Translations under genes and position numbers: made by a program
NCBI RefSeq assembly: GCF_030767025.1
Contig: NZ_JASITE010000006.1
Location: 310,001 to 374,000 of the forward strand
Direction: 5' to 3'
DNA length: 64,000 nucleotides
Source of the DNA: Nocardia sp. CC227C
Lineage (GTDB): Bacteria > Actinomycetota > Actinomycetes > Mycobacteriales > Mycobacteriaceae
Notes under the pieces: generated by a model
Told to the model about the DNA's origin: nothing
The model's input: only the letters and a program-made list of their open reading frames with translations
Database searches by the model: none
Shown: piece by piece, positions 10,697-18,983 of the stretch
Numbering within the stretch: the stretch's first letter is position 1
How the letters are laid out: each line of letters opens with the position of its first letter

Positions 10697-11191
10697 ATGG
10701 CGGAGCGGGAAGAACTCACCTGGGAGCTGTTCGGCGACGCCAGCCGAGAACTGGCCACCACCATCGCCGACGACGGGTTCGAACCCGACCTCATCCTCTC
10801 CATCGCCCGCGGCGGCCTGTTCGTCGCCGGAGCCCTCGGCTACGCCCTCGACGTGAAGAACCTGCACGTCATGAACGTGGAGTTCTACACCGGCGTCGAC
10901 CAGCGCCTCGACATGCCCGTCATGCTGCCGCCGGTCCCCGCGCCCATCGACCTCGCCGGAGCCACCGTCCTGGTCGCCGACGACGTCGCCGACACCGGCA
11001 AGACACTCGAGCTCGTCCGCGACTTCTGCGCCAACCACGTCCAGGAGGTGCGCTGCGCGGTCGTCTACCAGAAACCGCACTCCCTGGTGGACTGCGAATA
11101 CGTGTGGAAGCGCACCGACAAGTGGATCAACTTCCCGTGGTCGGTGCTGCCGCCCGTGGTCCAGCGCGAGAAGCAGGTGCTCGACGCCTGA
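10697..11191 (+). CDS. Purine-type phosphoribosyltransferase family protein
   Basis: 164 residues with GAGGAACGG before the ATG. The PRPP-binding loop is VLVADDVADTGKTLE (about 93-107), and the N-terminal part has SIARGGLFVAGALGYAL. The size and motif order fit the xanthine-guanine/hypoxanthine phosphoribosyltransferase-like group, which attaches ribose-5-phosphate to a base. Exact substrate cannot be read from the sequence. The late KWINFPW segment is seen in many actinobacterial members. It stands alone between the membrane hydrolase and a strong terminator. Confidence 0.8.
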   Translation: MAEREELTWELFGDASRELATTIADDGFEPDLILSIARGGLFVAGALGYALDVKNLHVMNVEFYTGVDQRLDMPVMLPPVPAPIDLAGATVLVADDVADTGKTLELVRDFCANHVQEVRCAVVYQKPHSLVDCEYVWKRTDKWINFPWSVLPPVVQREKQVLDA

Positions 11192-11211
11192 GCGCACCGC
11201 TCGAAACATCG

Positions 11212-11245
11212 AAGCGGCCCGGAACCTGATGGTTCCGGGCCGCTT
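11212..11245. terminator. Bidirectional terminator hairpin
   Basis: A 15-bp perfect stem (11212-11226 with 11231-11245) closes a TGAT loop. It lies between the convergent phosphoribosyltransferase (stop 11191) and cyclophilin (stop 11284). Stem ends carry AA/TT on both sides, so it could work in either direction. Confidence 0.85.
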
Positions 11246-11283
11246 TCGCGTCGAGGCGTCGACGCCGCGTCAACCGACGATCG

Positions 11284-11775
11284 TCAGACCAGCTCGGCCG
11301 ACAGGATCGTGATGGCCTCGGTCGGCACATCCTGATGCCCGGCCTTGGAGCCGGTGCGCACACCCTCGATGGCATCCACCACGTCGGTACCCTCGACGAC
11401 CTTGCCGAACGAGGCGTAACCCCAGCCGTCCTGGCCCGGGTAGTTCAGGAACTCGTTGTCATTGGTGTTGATGAAGAACTGCGCGCTGGCCGAATGCGGA
11501 TCCATGGTCCGCGCCATCGCCACGGTGTACTTGTCGTTGCGGAGACCGTTGTTCGCCTCGTTCTCGACACGGTTCGGCGCCGGCTTCTGCGCCATATCGG
11601 CGGTCATGCCGCCGCCCTGGATCATGAAGCCCCGGATCACCCGATGGAACACGGTGTCCGTGTAGTGGCCCGCCTTGACGTAGTCGACGAAATTCGCGAC
11701 GGTCTTGGGCGCCTTGGCCTCGTCCAGTTCCAGGGTGATATCCCCGGCGGAGGTCTTCAGGAGCACTTTGGTCAT
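11284..11775 (-). CDS. ppiB: Peptidyl-prolyl cis-trans isomerase, cyclophilin type
   Basis: 163 residues from ATG at 11775, preceded by AGGATGG; an ATG nine bases upstream is less well spaced. It catalyses cis-trans isomerisation of X-Pro bonds in the cytoplasm, with no signal peptide. Cyclophilin signatures are VFHRVIRGFMIQGGG (about 43-57), the Gln/Phe block SAQFFINTNDN (about 100-110) and GYASFGKVVEG near the end. The catalytic Arg is present in FHRV. It is the last gene of a run of reverse genes and ends at a strong hairpin. A 19-nt AT-rich repeat lies about 120 nt upstream. Confidence 0.93.
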   Translation of the reverse strand: MTKVLLKTSAGDITLELDEAKAPKTVANFVDYVKAGHYTDTVFHRVIRGFMIQGGGMTADMAQKPAPNRVENEANNGLRNDKYTVAMARTMDPHSASAQFFINTNDNEFLNYPGQDGWGYASFGKVVEGTDVVDAIEGVRTGSKAGHQDVPTEAITILSAELV

Positions 11776-11895
11776 GCAGGCCATCCTATGGGAGGCGACC
11801 CTCCCCTCTCGCCGGGGCCGCGAAAGTGCTTGGGCTGGAATGCGCCGGACGTTGTTCGGTGAGTTCAGGAGATATGAACGTAGACTAAACATGTA

Positions 11896-11914
11896 TAGAT
11901 GCGCATATTTCCAT
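11896..11914. repeat. 19-nt intergenic repeat, copy 1
   Basis: TAGATGCGCATATTTCCAT, identical to 12926-12944. It contains the palindrome ATGCGCAT and lies in an unusually AT-rich intergenic segment between the VOC gene (stop 11964) and the cyclophilin gene (start 11775). Confidence 0.8.
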
Positions 11915-11963
11915 TTTAGAATTCTCAAGCCGCCGACCCTACGGCGCATCCCGCCCAGCCGAA

Positions 11964-12776
11964 TCAGGAGACATTGCCTCCGATGCTGAAATGCGCGCCC
12001 GTCGGATCGGCGACGCCGGCCATGCGCCCGAACGGAGTATCCATGACGGGCGCGATCACCGAACCGCCCAGCTCCACCACGCGCCGCACCGCCTGCTCGA
12101 CATCGTCGGCCCCGAAGTAGACCCGCCAGCCGCCGGGCGAATCCGGCGGCAGGAAGGCGTGCGCGTCCATGACACCGCCGAGCATCGGCGTCTCGGAATG
12201 GATGGTGGTGTAACCGATATCGCCCTCCCCCGGAACCGCGACCCGGAAGGTGTCCTGCCAGTCGAACACCTCGGTGTAGAAGGTCAGCGCCTTGTCGTAG
12301 TGCGGCGTCTGCAACTCGAACCAGGACGGCACGCCGACGTGCCCGCTCCAGTGACCACCCGACGCGATGCCGATCGTCTCGAATCCACGGTGCGCACCCG
12401 GTTGCCACACCCCGATCCCCGCGCCGGACGGATCTCCGAGGATCGCCATCACACCGAGGTCCGCGACATCCATGGCGGGCGCCACGATCGAACCGCCCTC
12501 CCCCACGGCTCGTTCCGCGGTCGCCCGCGCGTCGTCGGACCGGAGGTACACCGTCCACTGATCGGGCCCCTGGATCCCGTCCGCGGTCTTGCCCACTCCC
12601 CCGGCCACCGCCTTCCCGTCCTTGCGGAAGGTGATGTAGCCGCCGAACTCCTCCGCGGCCCGCTCGGCCGTCCAGCCGAAGAGGTCGCCGTAGAAGGCGA
12701 CGCTGACATCCGGATCGGCGGTAAAGAGATCGATCCACACCGGATCGCCCACCCGGAAGGTCGGCACAGTACTCAT
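11964..12776 (-). CDS. Two-domain VOC (glyoxalase-fold) protein
   Basis: 270 residues; AGGAG lies 7 nt before the ATG. Two tandem VOC modules are visible. Residues about 7-130 begin GDPVWIDLFTADPDVSVAFYGDLFGW and end ILGDPSGAGIGVWQP; residues about 143-268 begin PSWFELQTPHYDKALTFYTEVFDW and end VADPTGAHFSIGGN. This matches the CFP30B-like group of actinobacterial proteins, often annotated as hydroxylase or glyoxalase. The metal-ligand residues and the substrate are not certain, so only the fold is claimed. Copies of a 19-nt repeat lie both before its start and after its stop. Confidence 0.85.
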   Translation of the reverse strand: MSTVPTFRVGDPVWIDLFTADPDVSVAFYGDLFGWTAERAAEEFGGYITFRKDGKAVAGGVGKTADGIQGPDQWTVYLRSDDARATAERAVGEGGSIVAPAMDVADLGVMAILGDPSGAGIGVWQPGAHRGFETIGIASGGHWSGHVGVPSWFELQTPHYDKALTFYTEVFDWQDTFRVAVPGEGDIGYTTIHSETPMLGGVMDAHAFLPPDSPGGWRVYFGADDVEQAVRRVVELGGSVIAPVMDTPFGRMAGVADPTGAHFSIGGNVS

Positions 12777-12925
12777 GACACGCTCCTGAAGGTTTGAAGG
12801 ACACTCCCCCGTGTAGACGAAGCGAGCCGTCGAATCTCATCGAGAGTCGACCCTTTTCTGTTCTGTGCGTCTTTTGCCGTCGTGCTGACCGCAGCCTCCC
12901 CTGCGACACGAGGGCAATACATAGT

Positions 12926-12944
12926 TAGATGCGCATATTTCCAT
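12926..12944. repeat. 19-nt intergenic repeat, copy 2
   Basis: Identical to 11896-11914, about 1.03 kb away. It lies 48 nt beyond the stop of the fructosamine-kinase-like gene (12992) and about 150 nt before the VOC start (12776). Nearby positions share further partial identity and AT-richness. Confidence 0.8.
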
Positions 12945-12991
12945 GTAGGTATTTTTCATATTGGCAGGCGCGGGTGGGCAGGGTCCGGTTC

Positions 12992-13978
12992 CTACGCTCG
13001 GAGTGCGGCCACCGCGGCGTCCGCCGCCATCGCGCCGTACGCGCCGCCGAAGAGCACGACGTGGACCAGCAACGGATGGAGTTGGTGCAGCGGAATGCGC
13101 TGCCGCCAGCCCTCTCCCAGCGGTGCCTGCTCGTCGTACGCGGCGAGGATGCGATCCAGGTGCGGTATGCCGAAGAGGGCGAGCATGGCGAGGTCGGTTT
13201 CCCGGTGACCGCCGTGGGCGGCCGGGTCGACGAGCATCGCGTGGCCCCCGGTCCAGTGCACATTGCCCGACCACAGGTCGCCGTGGATACGGCCGGGCGG
13301 TTCCGCGGGTCCGGCGAGATCGCCGATGCGGTCCATGACCGCTTCGATCAGGCGGACGCCGTCGCGGCCCAGGTGGGGTGCGGCGGCGGGCAGGTAGGGC
13401 GCGAGACGGCGCTCGGCGTACCACGGACCCCACTCCCCCGTCGTCGGCGTGTTGTCCAAGGGCAGGGTGGCGATGCGGCCGGGCCACGGCGCGCCGAAGC
13501 ATTCCGGTGTGGCGCCGTGCAAGGCGGCCAGGTCGCGGCCGAAGCGTTCGGCCGCCGCCGGGGACGCCGATTCCGCTGGCAGCCACGGCAACACGAGGAC
13601 GCGGTCGTCGGCGGCGAGCACGGCGGGAACGAGATCGCCCGGATCGGCGGCGGCGAGCCAGCGCAGTCCGGCCGCTTCCGCGTCGAAGACCCCGCTCCCC
13701 TCCCCCACGCCCGGACCGGTCGCGCCGTCGCCGCGGGCGTCGCAGTCCGGAACTCCGGCGTCGACGGCGGTGCCGCCTGCGGCCTCATCGACGACGGTAC
13801 CGCCCGCGGCCTCATCGACGGCAGTGCCGTGCGGGGCCTGGCCGTCGAGGGCTTTGACGAAAACGGCTCGGCCGTCGGCGGTTTCACCGCGGTACAGACT
13901 CCACGCGTGACTGTGCCCGGTCCGCCGCAGTGCGACGGATACCCGCAGGAGGTCGGCTACGTGCGCGGTCACGTCCAT
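12992..13978 (-). CDS. Fructosamine kinase family protein
   Basis: 328 residues. The family phosphorylates ketoamine adducts so that they detach from proteins, and has an aminoglycoside-kinase-like fold. Key motifs are VFVKALDG (ATP Lys, about 42), RIHGDLWSGNVHW (catalytic loop, about 213-225) and LVDPAAHGGHRETDLAMLALFG (metal loop, about 231-252). Residues 51-75 are an Ala/Gly/Asp-rich insert made of imperfect 9-residue repeats (GTAVDEAAG, GTVVDEAAG, GTAVDAG). This insert directly follows the ATP-lysine strand and is unusual for the family. The gene starts 6 nt after the XRE regulator stop, so the two form an operon. Confidence 0.85.
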   Translation of the reverse strand: MDVTAHVADLLRVSVALRRTGHSHAWSLYRGETADGRAVFVKALDGQAPHGTAVDEAAGGTVVDEAAGGTAVDAGVPDCDARGDGATGPGVGEGSGVFDAEAAGLRWLAAADPGDLVPAVLAADDRVLVLPWLPAESASPAAAERFGRDLAALHGATPECFGAPWPGRIATLPLDNTPTTGEWGPWYAERRLAPYLPAAAPHLGRDGVRLIEAVMDRIGDLAGPAEPPGRIHGDLWSGNVHWTGGHAMLVDPAAHGGHRETDLAMLALFGIPHLDRILAAYDEQAPLGEGWRQRIPLHQLHPLLVHVVLFGGAYGAMAADAAVAALRA

Positions 13979-13984
13979 GGTGAG

Positions 13985-14776
13985 TCATTGTGCGGCGACG
14001 GCGACGCGTTCGCGCAGCAGGGTGGCGGTGGCCGGGTCGGCGGGGAAGAAGGCTTCGATGGCGAGTTCGGCGACGGTGACGTTCATGGGCGTGCCGAAGA
14101 CGGTGGTGATGCTGATGAGCGACAGGTCGTGGCCGTCCAGGCGCAGGCGCAGCGGGACGACGGCCTGGTCGGGGTCGGGCAGGTGGGGGTGTTCCTCGCC
14201 GCCCGGGTAGGCGCGCAGTTCGTCGCGCAGCGCGGTGAGTTCGGGTGATCCGCTGACGTCGATCTGGCGTTGCAGGCGTTCGAGGATGTGGCCGCGCCAC
14301 TCGGGCAGGTTGGTGATGCGCGGGGCGAGGCCGTCGGGATGCAGGCTCAGGCGCAGGGCGTTGACGGGCTGGGTGAGCAGCGCCGGGTCGACGCCGTCGA
14401 GGAACAGGGCGATTCCGGCGTTGGCGTCGACCATGTTCCAGTTGGCGTCGACGGCGAGGGCGGGGTGGGGTTCGTGGCCGGTGAGGAGCTGGCGGAGCAC
14501 GGTGCGGACCGGCGTCATGGCCGGGTTGTCGAGCGCCGGTTCGGTGTAGACGGGGGCGTATCCGGCGGCGAGCAGCATGCGGTTGCGTTCGCGCAGCGGG
14601 ATGTCGAGTTCATCGGCGAGGTGCAGCAGCATGGCACGGCTGGGGGTGGCGCGGCCGGTTTCGATGAAGGAGAGGTGGCGGGTGGAGGTTTCGGCGCGGC
14701 CCGCCAGTTCGAGTTGGCTGAGGCGGCGGGTGGTGCGCCAGTGCCGGAGCAGGTCGCCTGCGGTCTGCGTTGCCAT
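13985..14776 (-). CDS. XRE-family regulator with MmyB-like ligand domain
   Basis: 263 residues from ATG at 14776; a TTG at 14809 would add 11 residues. Residues about 4-60 are a helix-turn-helix of the XRE type (LLRHWRTTRRLSQLELAGRAETSTRHLSFIETGRATPSRAMLLHLA). Residues about 95-260 match the MmyB-like ligand-binding domain (VDANWNMVDANAGIALFL and TTVFGTPMNVTVAELAIEAFFPAD). No ribosome site is evident, so translation may be leaderless. It is probably cotranscribed with the fructosamine kinase 6 nt downstream and may regulate it or the divergently acting metabolism genes nearby. Confidence 0.88.
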   Translation of the reverse strand: MATQTAGDLLRHWRTTRRLSQLELAGRAETSTRHLSFIETGRATPSRAMLLHLADELDIPLRERNRMLLAAGYAPVYTEPALDNPAMTPVRTVLRQLLTGHEPHPALAVDANWNMVDANAGIALFLDGVDPALLTQPVNALRLSLHPDGLAPRITNLPEWRGHILERLQRQIDVSGSPELTALRDELRAYPGGEEHPHLPDPDQAVVPLRLRLDGHDLSLISITTVFGTPMNVTVAELAIEAFFPADPATATLLRERVAVAAQ

Positions 14777-14869
14777 GGGTTCGATCGTACGAATCGGTAG
14801 ATGGCGCAACCATGACCCGACGGGTGATGCGGGTGGGTGACGCCGCGCCCGCCCCCACCCGCTCCCGGG

Positions 14870-15721
14870 TCAGCGGGTGAGGGCGGGGCAGGCGCGTTGC
14901 AGGGTCTCCCAGACTCGCTCGGGTGCCCGGAAGCCGGGGTCGGAGCGGTAGATCTCGGCGATGGCAGTGGCGGTGTCGAGTTGGCGGGCGGCGGTGTCGA
15001 GGGTGTCGGCGGGGATGGGCGGGTGCGCGCCCGGCAGGGTGCTGAAGGTCGGATGGGCGGGGTCGAGGATGCCGTAGTCGATGCTGGAGTCGATCTGGCG
15101 GTCGCAGCGGCAGGGGTTGGCGCGATCGACGAGTCCGCAGCGGCGGGCGATGATGGTCCGCATGGTGCGGCGGGCTCGGGCGAGGCGCTGCCGGTAGGCG
15201 GCGCGGGTGATGCCGAGGGCTTGTGCGCCCTCGGTGTCGGGGAGGCCGATGAGGTCTCCGAGCAGGTAGGTGATGCGCAGGTCGCGGGTGAGGGCGAGCA
15301 GCATGCCGTAGGTGCAGGCGAGCCGGACCTCGCCGGCGAGCAGCCGGAAGGTGGCTTCGTCGAAGTGGTCGGCGGGGGCGGGGGCGAGGTTGCGGTCGAT
15401 CCAGTCGGCGAAGGGTTCGGGCCCGGCGACGCTGAGTTCGATCGGTCCGCGCACGGTGCGCAGCAGGTAGCGCGAGGCGATGGTGTACGCCCAGGTGGTG
15501 AGTTTGGAGCGGCCTTCGAATTCCGACAGGTGGGTGACGACGAGGATGAGGACTTCCTGGGTGGCGTCGGCGGCGGCTTCCGGGTCGGAGCTGAAGCGCA
15601 GGGCGAGCCGGTAGATCAGGTCCTGGAGTTCGCGGCAGAGTTGTTCGAGGGCGTCGGCGTCACCGGCGACGGCCCGGGCGGCCAGACCCTCGAGGTCCGG
15701 CCGCCCCGCCGCCTCAGGCAT
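14870..15721 (-). CDS. ECF-like RNA polymerase sigma factor with C-terminal extension
   Basis: 283 residues from ATG at 15721. Region 2 is LIYRLALRFSSDPEAAADATQEVLILVVTHL with FEGRSKLTTWAYTIASRYLL. Region 4 is LACTYGMLLALTRDLRITYLLGDLIGLPDTEGAQALGITRAAYRQRLARARRTM. Beyond region 4 there are about 95 extra residues starting with a Cys-rich RRCGLVDRANPCRCDRQI, possibly a metal site. The start overlaps the stop of the upstream ABM gene by 8 nt, indicating translational coupling. No anti-sigma gene adjoins it, so the extension or the ABM protein may control activity; that is inference. Confidence 0.85.
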   Translation of the reverse strand: MPEAAGRPDLEGLAARAVAGDADALEQLCRELQDLIYRLALRFSSDPEAAADATQEVLILVVTHLSEFEGRSKLTTWAYTIASRYLLRTVRGPIELSVAGPEPFADWIDRNLAPAPADHFDEATFRLLAGEVRLACTYGMLLALTRDLRITYLLGDLIGLPDTEGAQALGITRAAYRQRLARARRTMRTIIARRCGLVDRANPCRCDRQIDSSIDYGILDPAHPTFSTLPGAHPPIPADTLDTAARQLDTATAIAEIYRSDPGFRAPERVWETLQRACPALTR

Positions 15722-16010
15722 CGGCGAACTCGACGGTCGCGTGTTCCATCGACACCATCTCCTTGATGAATGCGAAGGCGGCGGCGCATTCGGGTACCGC
15801 GCCGATTCCGGCCGCCGCGGCGTCGGCGGCGGCGCGGTCTCGCCATTCCACCACATCCATCCAGGTGCGCTCGTCGAGCCGGACGAGGCGCAGTGCGATG
15901 AAGCCGTCGAAGTTCTTCCGCAGGGCGTCGAGCATGGCCGGGCGGGCTGCCAGCATGGGGTCGACGTCGGTGGGGTCGACGGTGAAGCGGGCCAGTTCCA
16001 TGACGGTCAT
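15714..16010 (-). CDS. Antibiotic biosynthesis monooxygenase (ABM) domain protein
   Basis: 98 residues, with GAGGAG 9 nt before the ATG at 16010. The ferredoxin-like ABM fold shows in MELARFTVDPTDVDPMLAARPAMLDALRKNFDGFIALRLVRLDERTWMDVVEWRD. Proteins of this fold act as cofactor-free monooxygenases or small stress-related dimers; the substrate is unknown. Its stop lies inside the sigma-factor start codon region (8-nt overlap), so the pair is a translation-coupled unit. The NmrA-like reductase ends 98 nt upstream on the same strand. Confidence 0.82.
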   Translation of the reverse strand: MTVMELARFTVDPTDVDPMLAARPAMLDALRKNFDGFIALRLVRLDERTWMDVVEWRDRAAADAAAAGIGAVPECAAAFAFIKEMVSMEHATVEFADA

Positions 16011-16108
16011 TCGGGTCTCCTCGGGTGTTGTGTTTCGGACACAAGGTGAGAGACCGGGTGGTGGCCGGGTGTGACAGCGGTCAGCGGGTGACGGTGGTCA
16101 CAGCGGTG

Positions 16109-16978
16109 TCAGTGGGAGCGGGTGCGGTGGGCGGCGTAGTCGGCGAGGGTGGTGGGCGGGTGGCCGCCGTACCGCTGGATGGACGGGGTGATCCGGTAGA
16201 GGCCGGTGCCTTCGCCGAGCAGGCGGAAGATCTCCCAGAGTTTGGTGAGGTGGGCGGCGGCGTGTGGGCTGCCGTAGAAGTCGAGGGCCCAGCGCTGCCA
16301 GGCGTCGGGGTCGGTGTCGCGGTAGGTGCGGCCGAGCGTGCGGGCGGCGTCGCCGATGGTTTGGATGTCGCCGGTGAGGAGGATGACCGGTTCGGCCTCG
16401 GCGGTGGGGTCGGCGAGCAGTCCGGCGGCGACGCGGGCGACGTCGGCGGCGGCGACCAGGGGCAGGGTGGTGGTGTCGGGGCCCATGGGCAGGGTGAGCA
16501 GGTCGCCGTCGCCGGTGTCGGCGATGCGGGCGAGGTTCTCGTGGAAGACGGCGGCGCGCAGGTGGATGGCCCCGATGCCGGCCCAGTCCAGGATTTGTTC
16601 GACGACCCAGTGTTGGCGCATGCGCGGGGTGAGGGCCTGTGGTCCGGCGGCGAGTTGGGAGACGGCGACGACGCGTTCGACGCCGGTTTCGCGGGCGGCG
16701 ACGGCGAAGGCGCCGGCGGCGTCGACGAAGCCGTCGATGACGGGGTAGGTGAAGTAGGCGGCGCGGATGCCGTCGAGTGCGGTGCGGACGGTGTCGAGGT
16801 CGCGGAGGTCGCCGACGTGGACGTCCGCGCCGAGGGCGCGCAGTGGGGCGGCGCGTTCGTCGTTGGTGTGGACGAGGGCGCGGACGGGGACGCCGCGGCC
16901 GAGCAGTTGTGCGGTGAGGTGCCTGCCGGTGGATCCTTGGCGTCCCCCGGCGGCACCGGTGACCAGTACCGGCTCCAT
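16109..16978 (-). CDS. NmrA-like NAD(P)-binding protein
   Basis: 289 residues from ATG at 16978. The dinucleotide-binding motif is VTGAAGGRQGSTGRHL (about 5-20; the usual GxxGxxG spaced by a short insert). It is followed by VPVRALVHTNDERA, which supplies the ribose-phosphate contact. The YxxxK of classic short-chain dehydrogenases is absent, as in NmrA-type atypical members that sense or reduce small quinones. Expect a cytosolic redox sensor or quinone reductase. It heads a reverse group with the ABM protein and sigma factor and is divergent from the SDR gene at 17247. Confidence 0.82.
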   Translation of the reverse strand: MEPVLVTGAAGGRQGSTGRHLTAQLLGRGVPVRALVHTNDERAAPLRALGADVHVGDLRDLDTVRTALDGIRAAYFTYPVIDGFVDAAGAFAVAARETGVERVVAVSQLAAGPQALTPRMRQHWVVEQILDWAGIGAIHLRAAVFHENLARIADTGDGDLLTLPMGPDTTTLPLVAAADVARVAAGLLADPTAEAEPVILLTGDIQTIGDAARTLGRTYRDTDPDAWQRWALDFYGSPHAAAHLTKLWEIFRLLGEGTGLYRITPSIQRYGGHPPTTLADYAAHRTRSH

Positions 16979-17246
16979 CGTTCTACGGTACGGCCGGGCT
17001 CGGGACGGGCGGGACGTTTCGGGTAAGGGGCCGGGTGGGGCGGCACGTCGCTGTCGGCTCCCGGCCGGGCGGTGGCACGCGGCGCATGGGTCACGCGATT
17101 GACCGATCCCGCCGCGTCGAGTGCGGGCGCTCTCCCCCGCTGTCGCGTTAGAGTGTTGTGGGGCAATCATTTTCGCAATGGCGCGGCTACGGAGTGCTAC
17201 CGCGGTAGGAAGACAGCGCGGCGTCGATATGGCAGGGTGGGCGGGC

Positions 17247-18083
17247 ATGAAAACGATCCTGATCACAGGGGCTACGTCAGGGATCGGTCTGGCTGCGGCG
17301 CGGCAGCTCGGCTCCCAGGGGCACCATCTCGTCCTCGTCGGCCGCAATCCCGAGAAGCTTTCCGCGGCAGCCGCGTCGGTGCGCGAGTGCGGGGCGGGCG
17401 CGGTCGACACCCTCGACTGCGATATGGGCAGTCTGGCGCAGGTGCGGCGGTTGGCGAAGACCGTGCAGGCCAACTATTCCCGGCTGGATGTGCTGGCGAA
17501 CAATGCGGGTGGGTTCCAGCTGCGGCGCACCGAGACCGAGGACGGTATCGAGACCACGTTCGCGGTCAATCATCTGGCCGGTTTCCTGCTCGCCGAGCTG
17601 CTCATGGATCTGCTGCTGCACTCCTCCCCCGCGCGGATCCTGTTCACCTCCTCGGTCATGCATTACGGCTCGCAGGTGAAGCTCGACGATCTCGGGCTGG
17701 AGCGCGGGTATTCCGGCGCGCGGGCGTACGGGGCGTCGAAACTGGCGAACATCCTGTACGTGCGGGATCTGGAGCGGCGGCTGCGGGGTACGGGCGTGAC
17801 CGCCAACGCGTTCCATCCGGGGGCGGTCGCCACCCATATCTGGGATGAGGCGCCGTGGTTCGTCAAGCCCGCCATGGAGTTGGTCAAACGCATCTTCATG
17901 ATCACGCCGGAGCAGGGGGCGGAGGCGCTCACCTATCTGGCGACCGATCCGGATGTGGCGGCGGTGTCGGGCTGCTATTTCCAGCGCAACCGGGTGAAGG
18001 CGCCCTCGCGCGCCGCGCAGGACGACGCGATGGCGCGGGAGCTGTATCGGGCGTGCGCGGAATTGGCCGGACTGGCGGACTGA
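17247..18083 (+). CDS. Short-chain dehydrogenase, retinol-dehydrogenase-like
   Basis: 278 residues from ATG at 17247 (AGGGTGGGCGGGC upstream). Motifs are TGATSGIG (cofactor, about 7-14), NNAGG (about 88), SSVMHYG and AYGASK with catalytic Tyr and Lys (about 160-165). The closing segment FHPGAVATHIW is typical of retinol-dehydrogenase-like oxidoreductases acting on lipid alcohols or ketones. The exact substrate is unknown. It is divergent from the NmrA gene across 268 nt and ends near a 9-bp hairpin. Confidence 0.88.
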   Translation: MKTILITGATSGIGLAAARQLGSQGHHLVLVGRNPEKLSAAAASVRECGAGAVDTLDCDMGSLAQVRRLAKTVQANYSRLDVLANNAGGFQLRRTETEDGIETTFAVNHLAGFLLAELLMDLLLHSSPARILFTSSVMHYGSQVKLDDLGLERGYSGARAYGASKLANILYVRDLERRLRGTGVTANAFHPGAVATHIWDEAPWFVKPAMELVKRIFMITPEQGAEALTYLATDPDVAAVSGCYFQRNRVKAPSRAAQDDAMARELYRACAELAGLAD

Positions 18084-18097
18084 GTGTGCCGAGGGCC

Positions 18098-18125
18098 GGG
18101 TCCCGGGCGTGCGCAACCGGGACCC
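18098..18125. terminator. Hairpin between convergent genes
   Basis: A perfect 9-bp stem (GGGTCCCGG, 18098-18106, with CCGGGACCC, 18117-18125) and 10-nt loop, placed between the SDR stop (18083) and the acetyltransferase stop (18153). No T-tract. Confidence 0.65.
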
Positions 18126-18152
18126 GCGCCACTTCGGTGCTGAGCGGCGGCC

Positions 18153-18719
18153 TCAGAGGGTCCGGATGACGCGGCAGGGGTTGCCCGCGGCGAAGACGCG
18201 TTCGGGGATGTCGCGGGTGACGACGCTGCCCGCGCCGATCACGCTGTTCGCGCCGATGCTCACCCCCGGGCAGACGATGACGCCGCCGCCGAGCCACACA
18301 TTGTCGCCGATGGTGATGGGCGCGGCGGTCTCCCAGCGTTGGCGGCGCAGTTCGTGGTCGGCCATGGGGTGCAGGGCGGTGAGCAGTTGCGCGCGCGGGC
18401 CGATCGACACGTCGTCGCCGATGGTGACGGGTGCGCAGTCGAGGACGATGGCGTCGTAGTTGAGGAAGCTGTTCGCTCCGATGCGGATGAGCGAGCCGTA
18501 GTCGCATTGGAAGCGCGGCATGATCCAGGAGCCCGCGCCGATCTCGCCGAGCAGGTCGGTGAGCAGTGCGCGGCGGTGCTCGTCCTCGTCCGCGCCGGTG
18601 GCGTTGAACGTGTCCAGCAGGCGCTGGCAGTGCCGGCGTTCGGCGACGAGTTCGGGATCGCTGTCACGGTAGAGCTCCCCGCGGAGCATGCGTTGTCTGT
18701 GGTCACTCACGTCCGTCAT
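18153..18719 (-). CDS. Maltose/galactoside O-acetyltransferase-like hexapeptide protein
   Basis: 188 residues. Residues about 5-55 are the maltose-acetyltransferase N-cap (RQRMLRGELYRDSDPELVAERRHCQRLLDTFN). Residues 60-185 form left-handed beta-helix repeats with INYDAIVLDCAPVTIGDDVSIGPRAQLLTALHPM and the C-terminal IGANSVIGAGSVVTRDIPERVFAAGNPCRVIR. The catalytic His lies in TALHPM. The enzyme moves acetyl from acetyl-CoA to a sugar hydroxyl; the natural acceptor is not known. It is encoded alone. Confidence 0.9.
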   Translation of the reverse strand: MTDVSDHRQRMLRGELYRDSDPELVAERRHCQRLLDTFNATGADEDEHRRALLTDLLGEIGAGSWIMPRFQCDYGSLIRIGANSFLNYDAIVLDCAPVTIGDDVSIGPRAQLLTALHPMADHELRRQRWETAAPITIGDNVWLGGGVIVCPGVSIGANSVIGAGSVVTRDIPERVFAAGNPCRVIRTL

Positions 18720-18983
18720 CCTGCGTGCCGCGGCGGGGTTTCGCCGAAACCGCCGCACAGGATGCATGCGTGCGGGCGGTGCCGATGCGGTGGCGGTGCG
18801 AATTCCCGCGCGCCGGTGGGGTCGGTCGCCGGTGTCGCGCAACGACTCTCACTGTCGATGGCGGGCGGGGCCGGGAACGCCGCGGGGGCGCGCACTTGCG
18901 TATCCGGGCACGGACCGTCAGGCTGCGGGATTGGTCGGGGTTGGGTTGTCGAGGGAGTGCCCGGCCGTGAGATGAGGTGACGG

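Noticed and set aside
12837..13586. 249-codon reverse frame across the fructosamine kinase end
   Set aside because: Arg/Pro-rich shadow of the kinase gene. Its last codons include the 19-nt repeat (MEICAS), which is noted as a finding but does not make the frame a gene.
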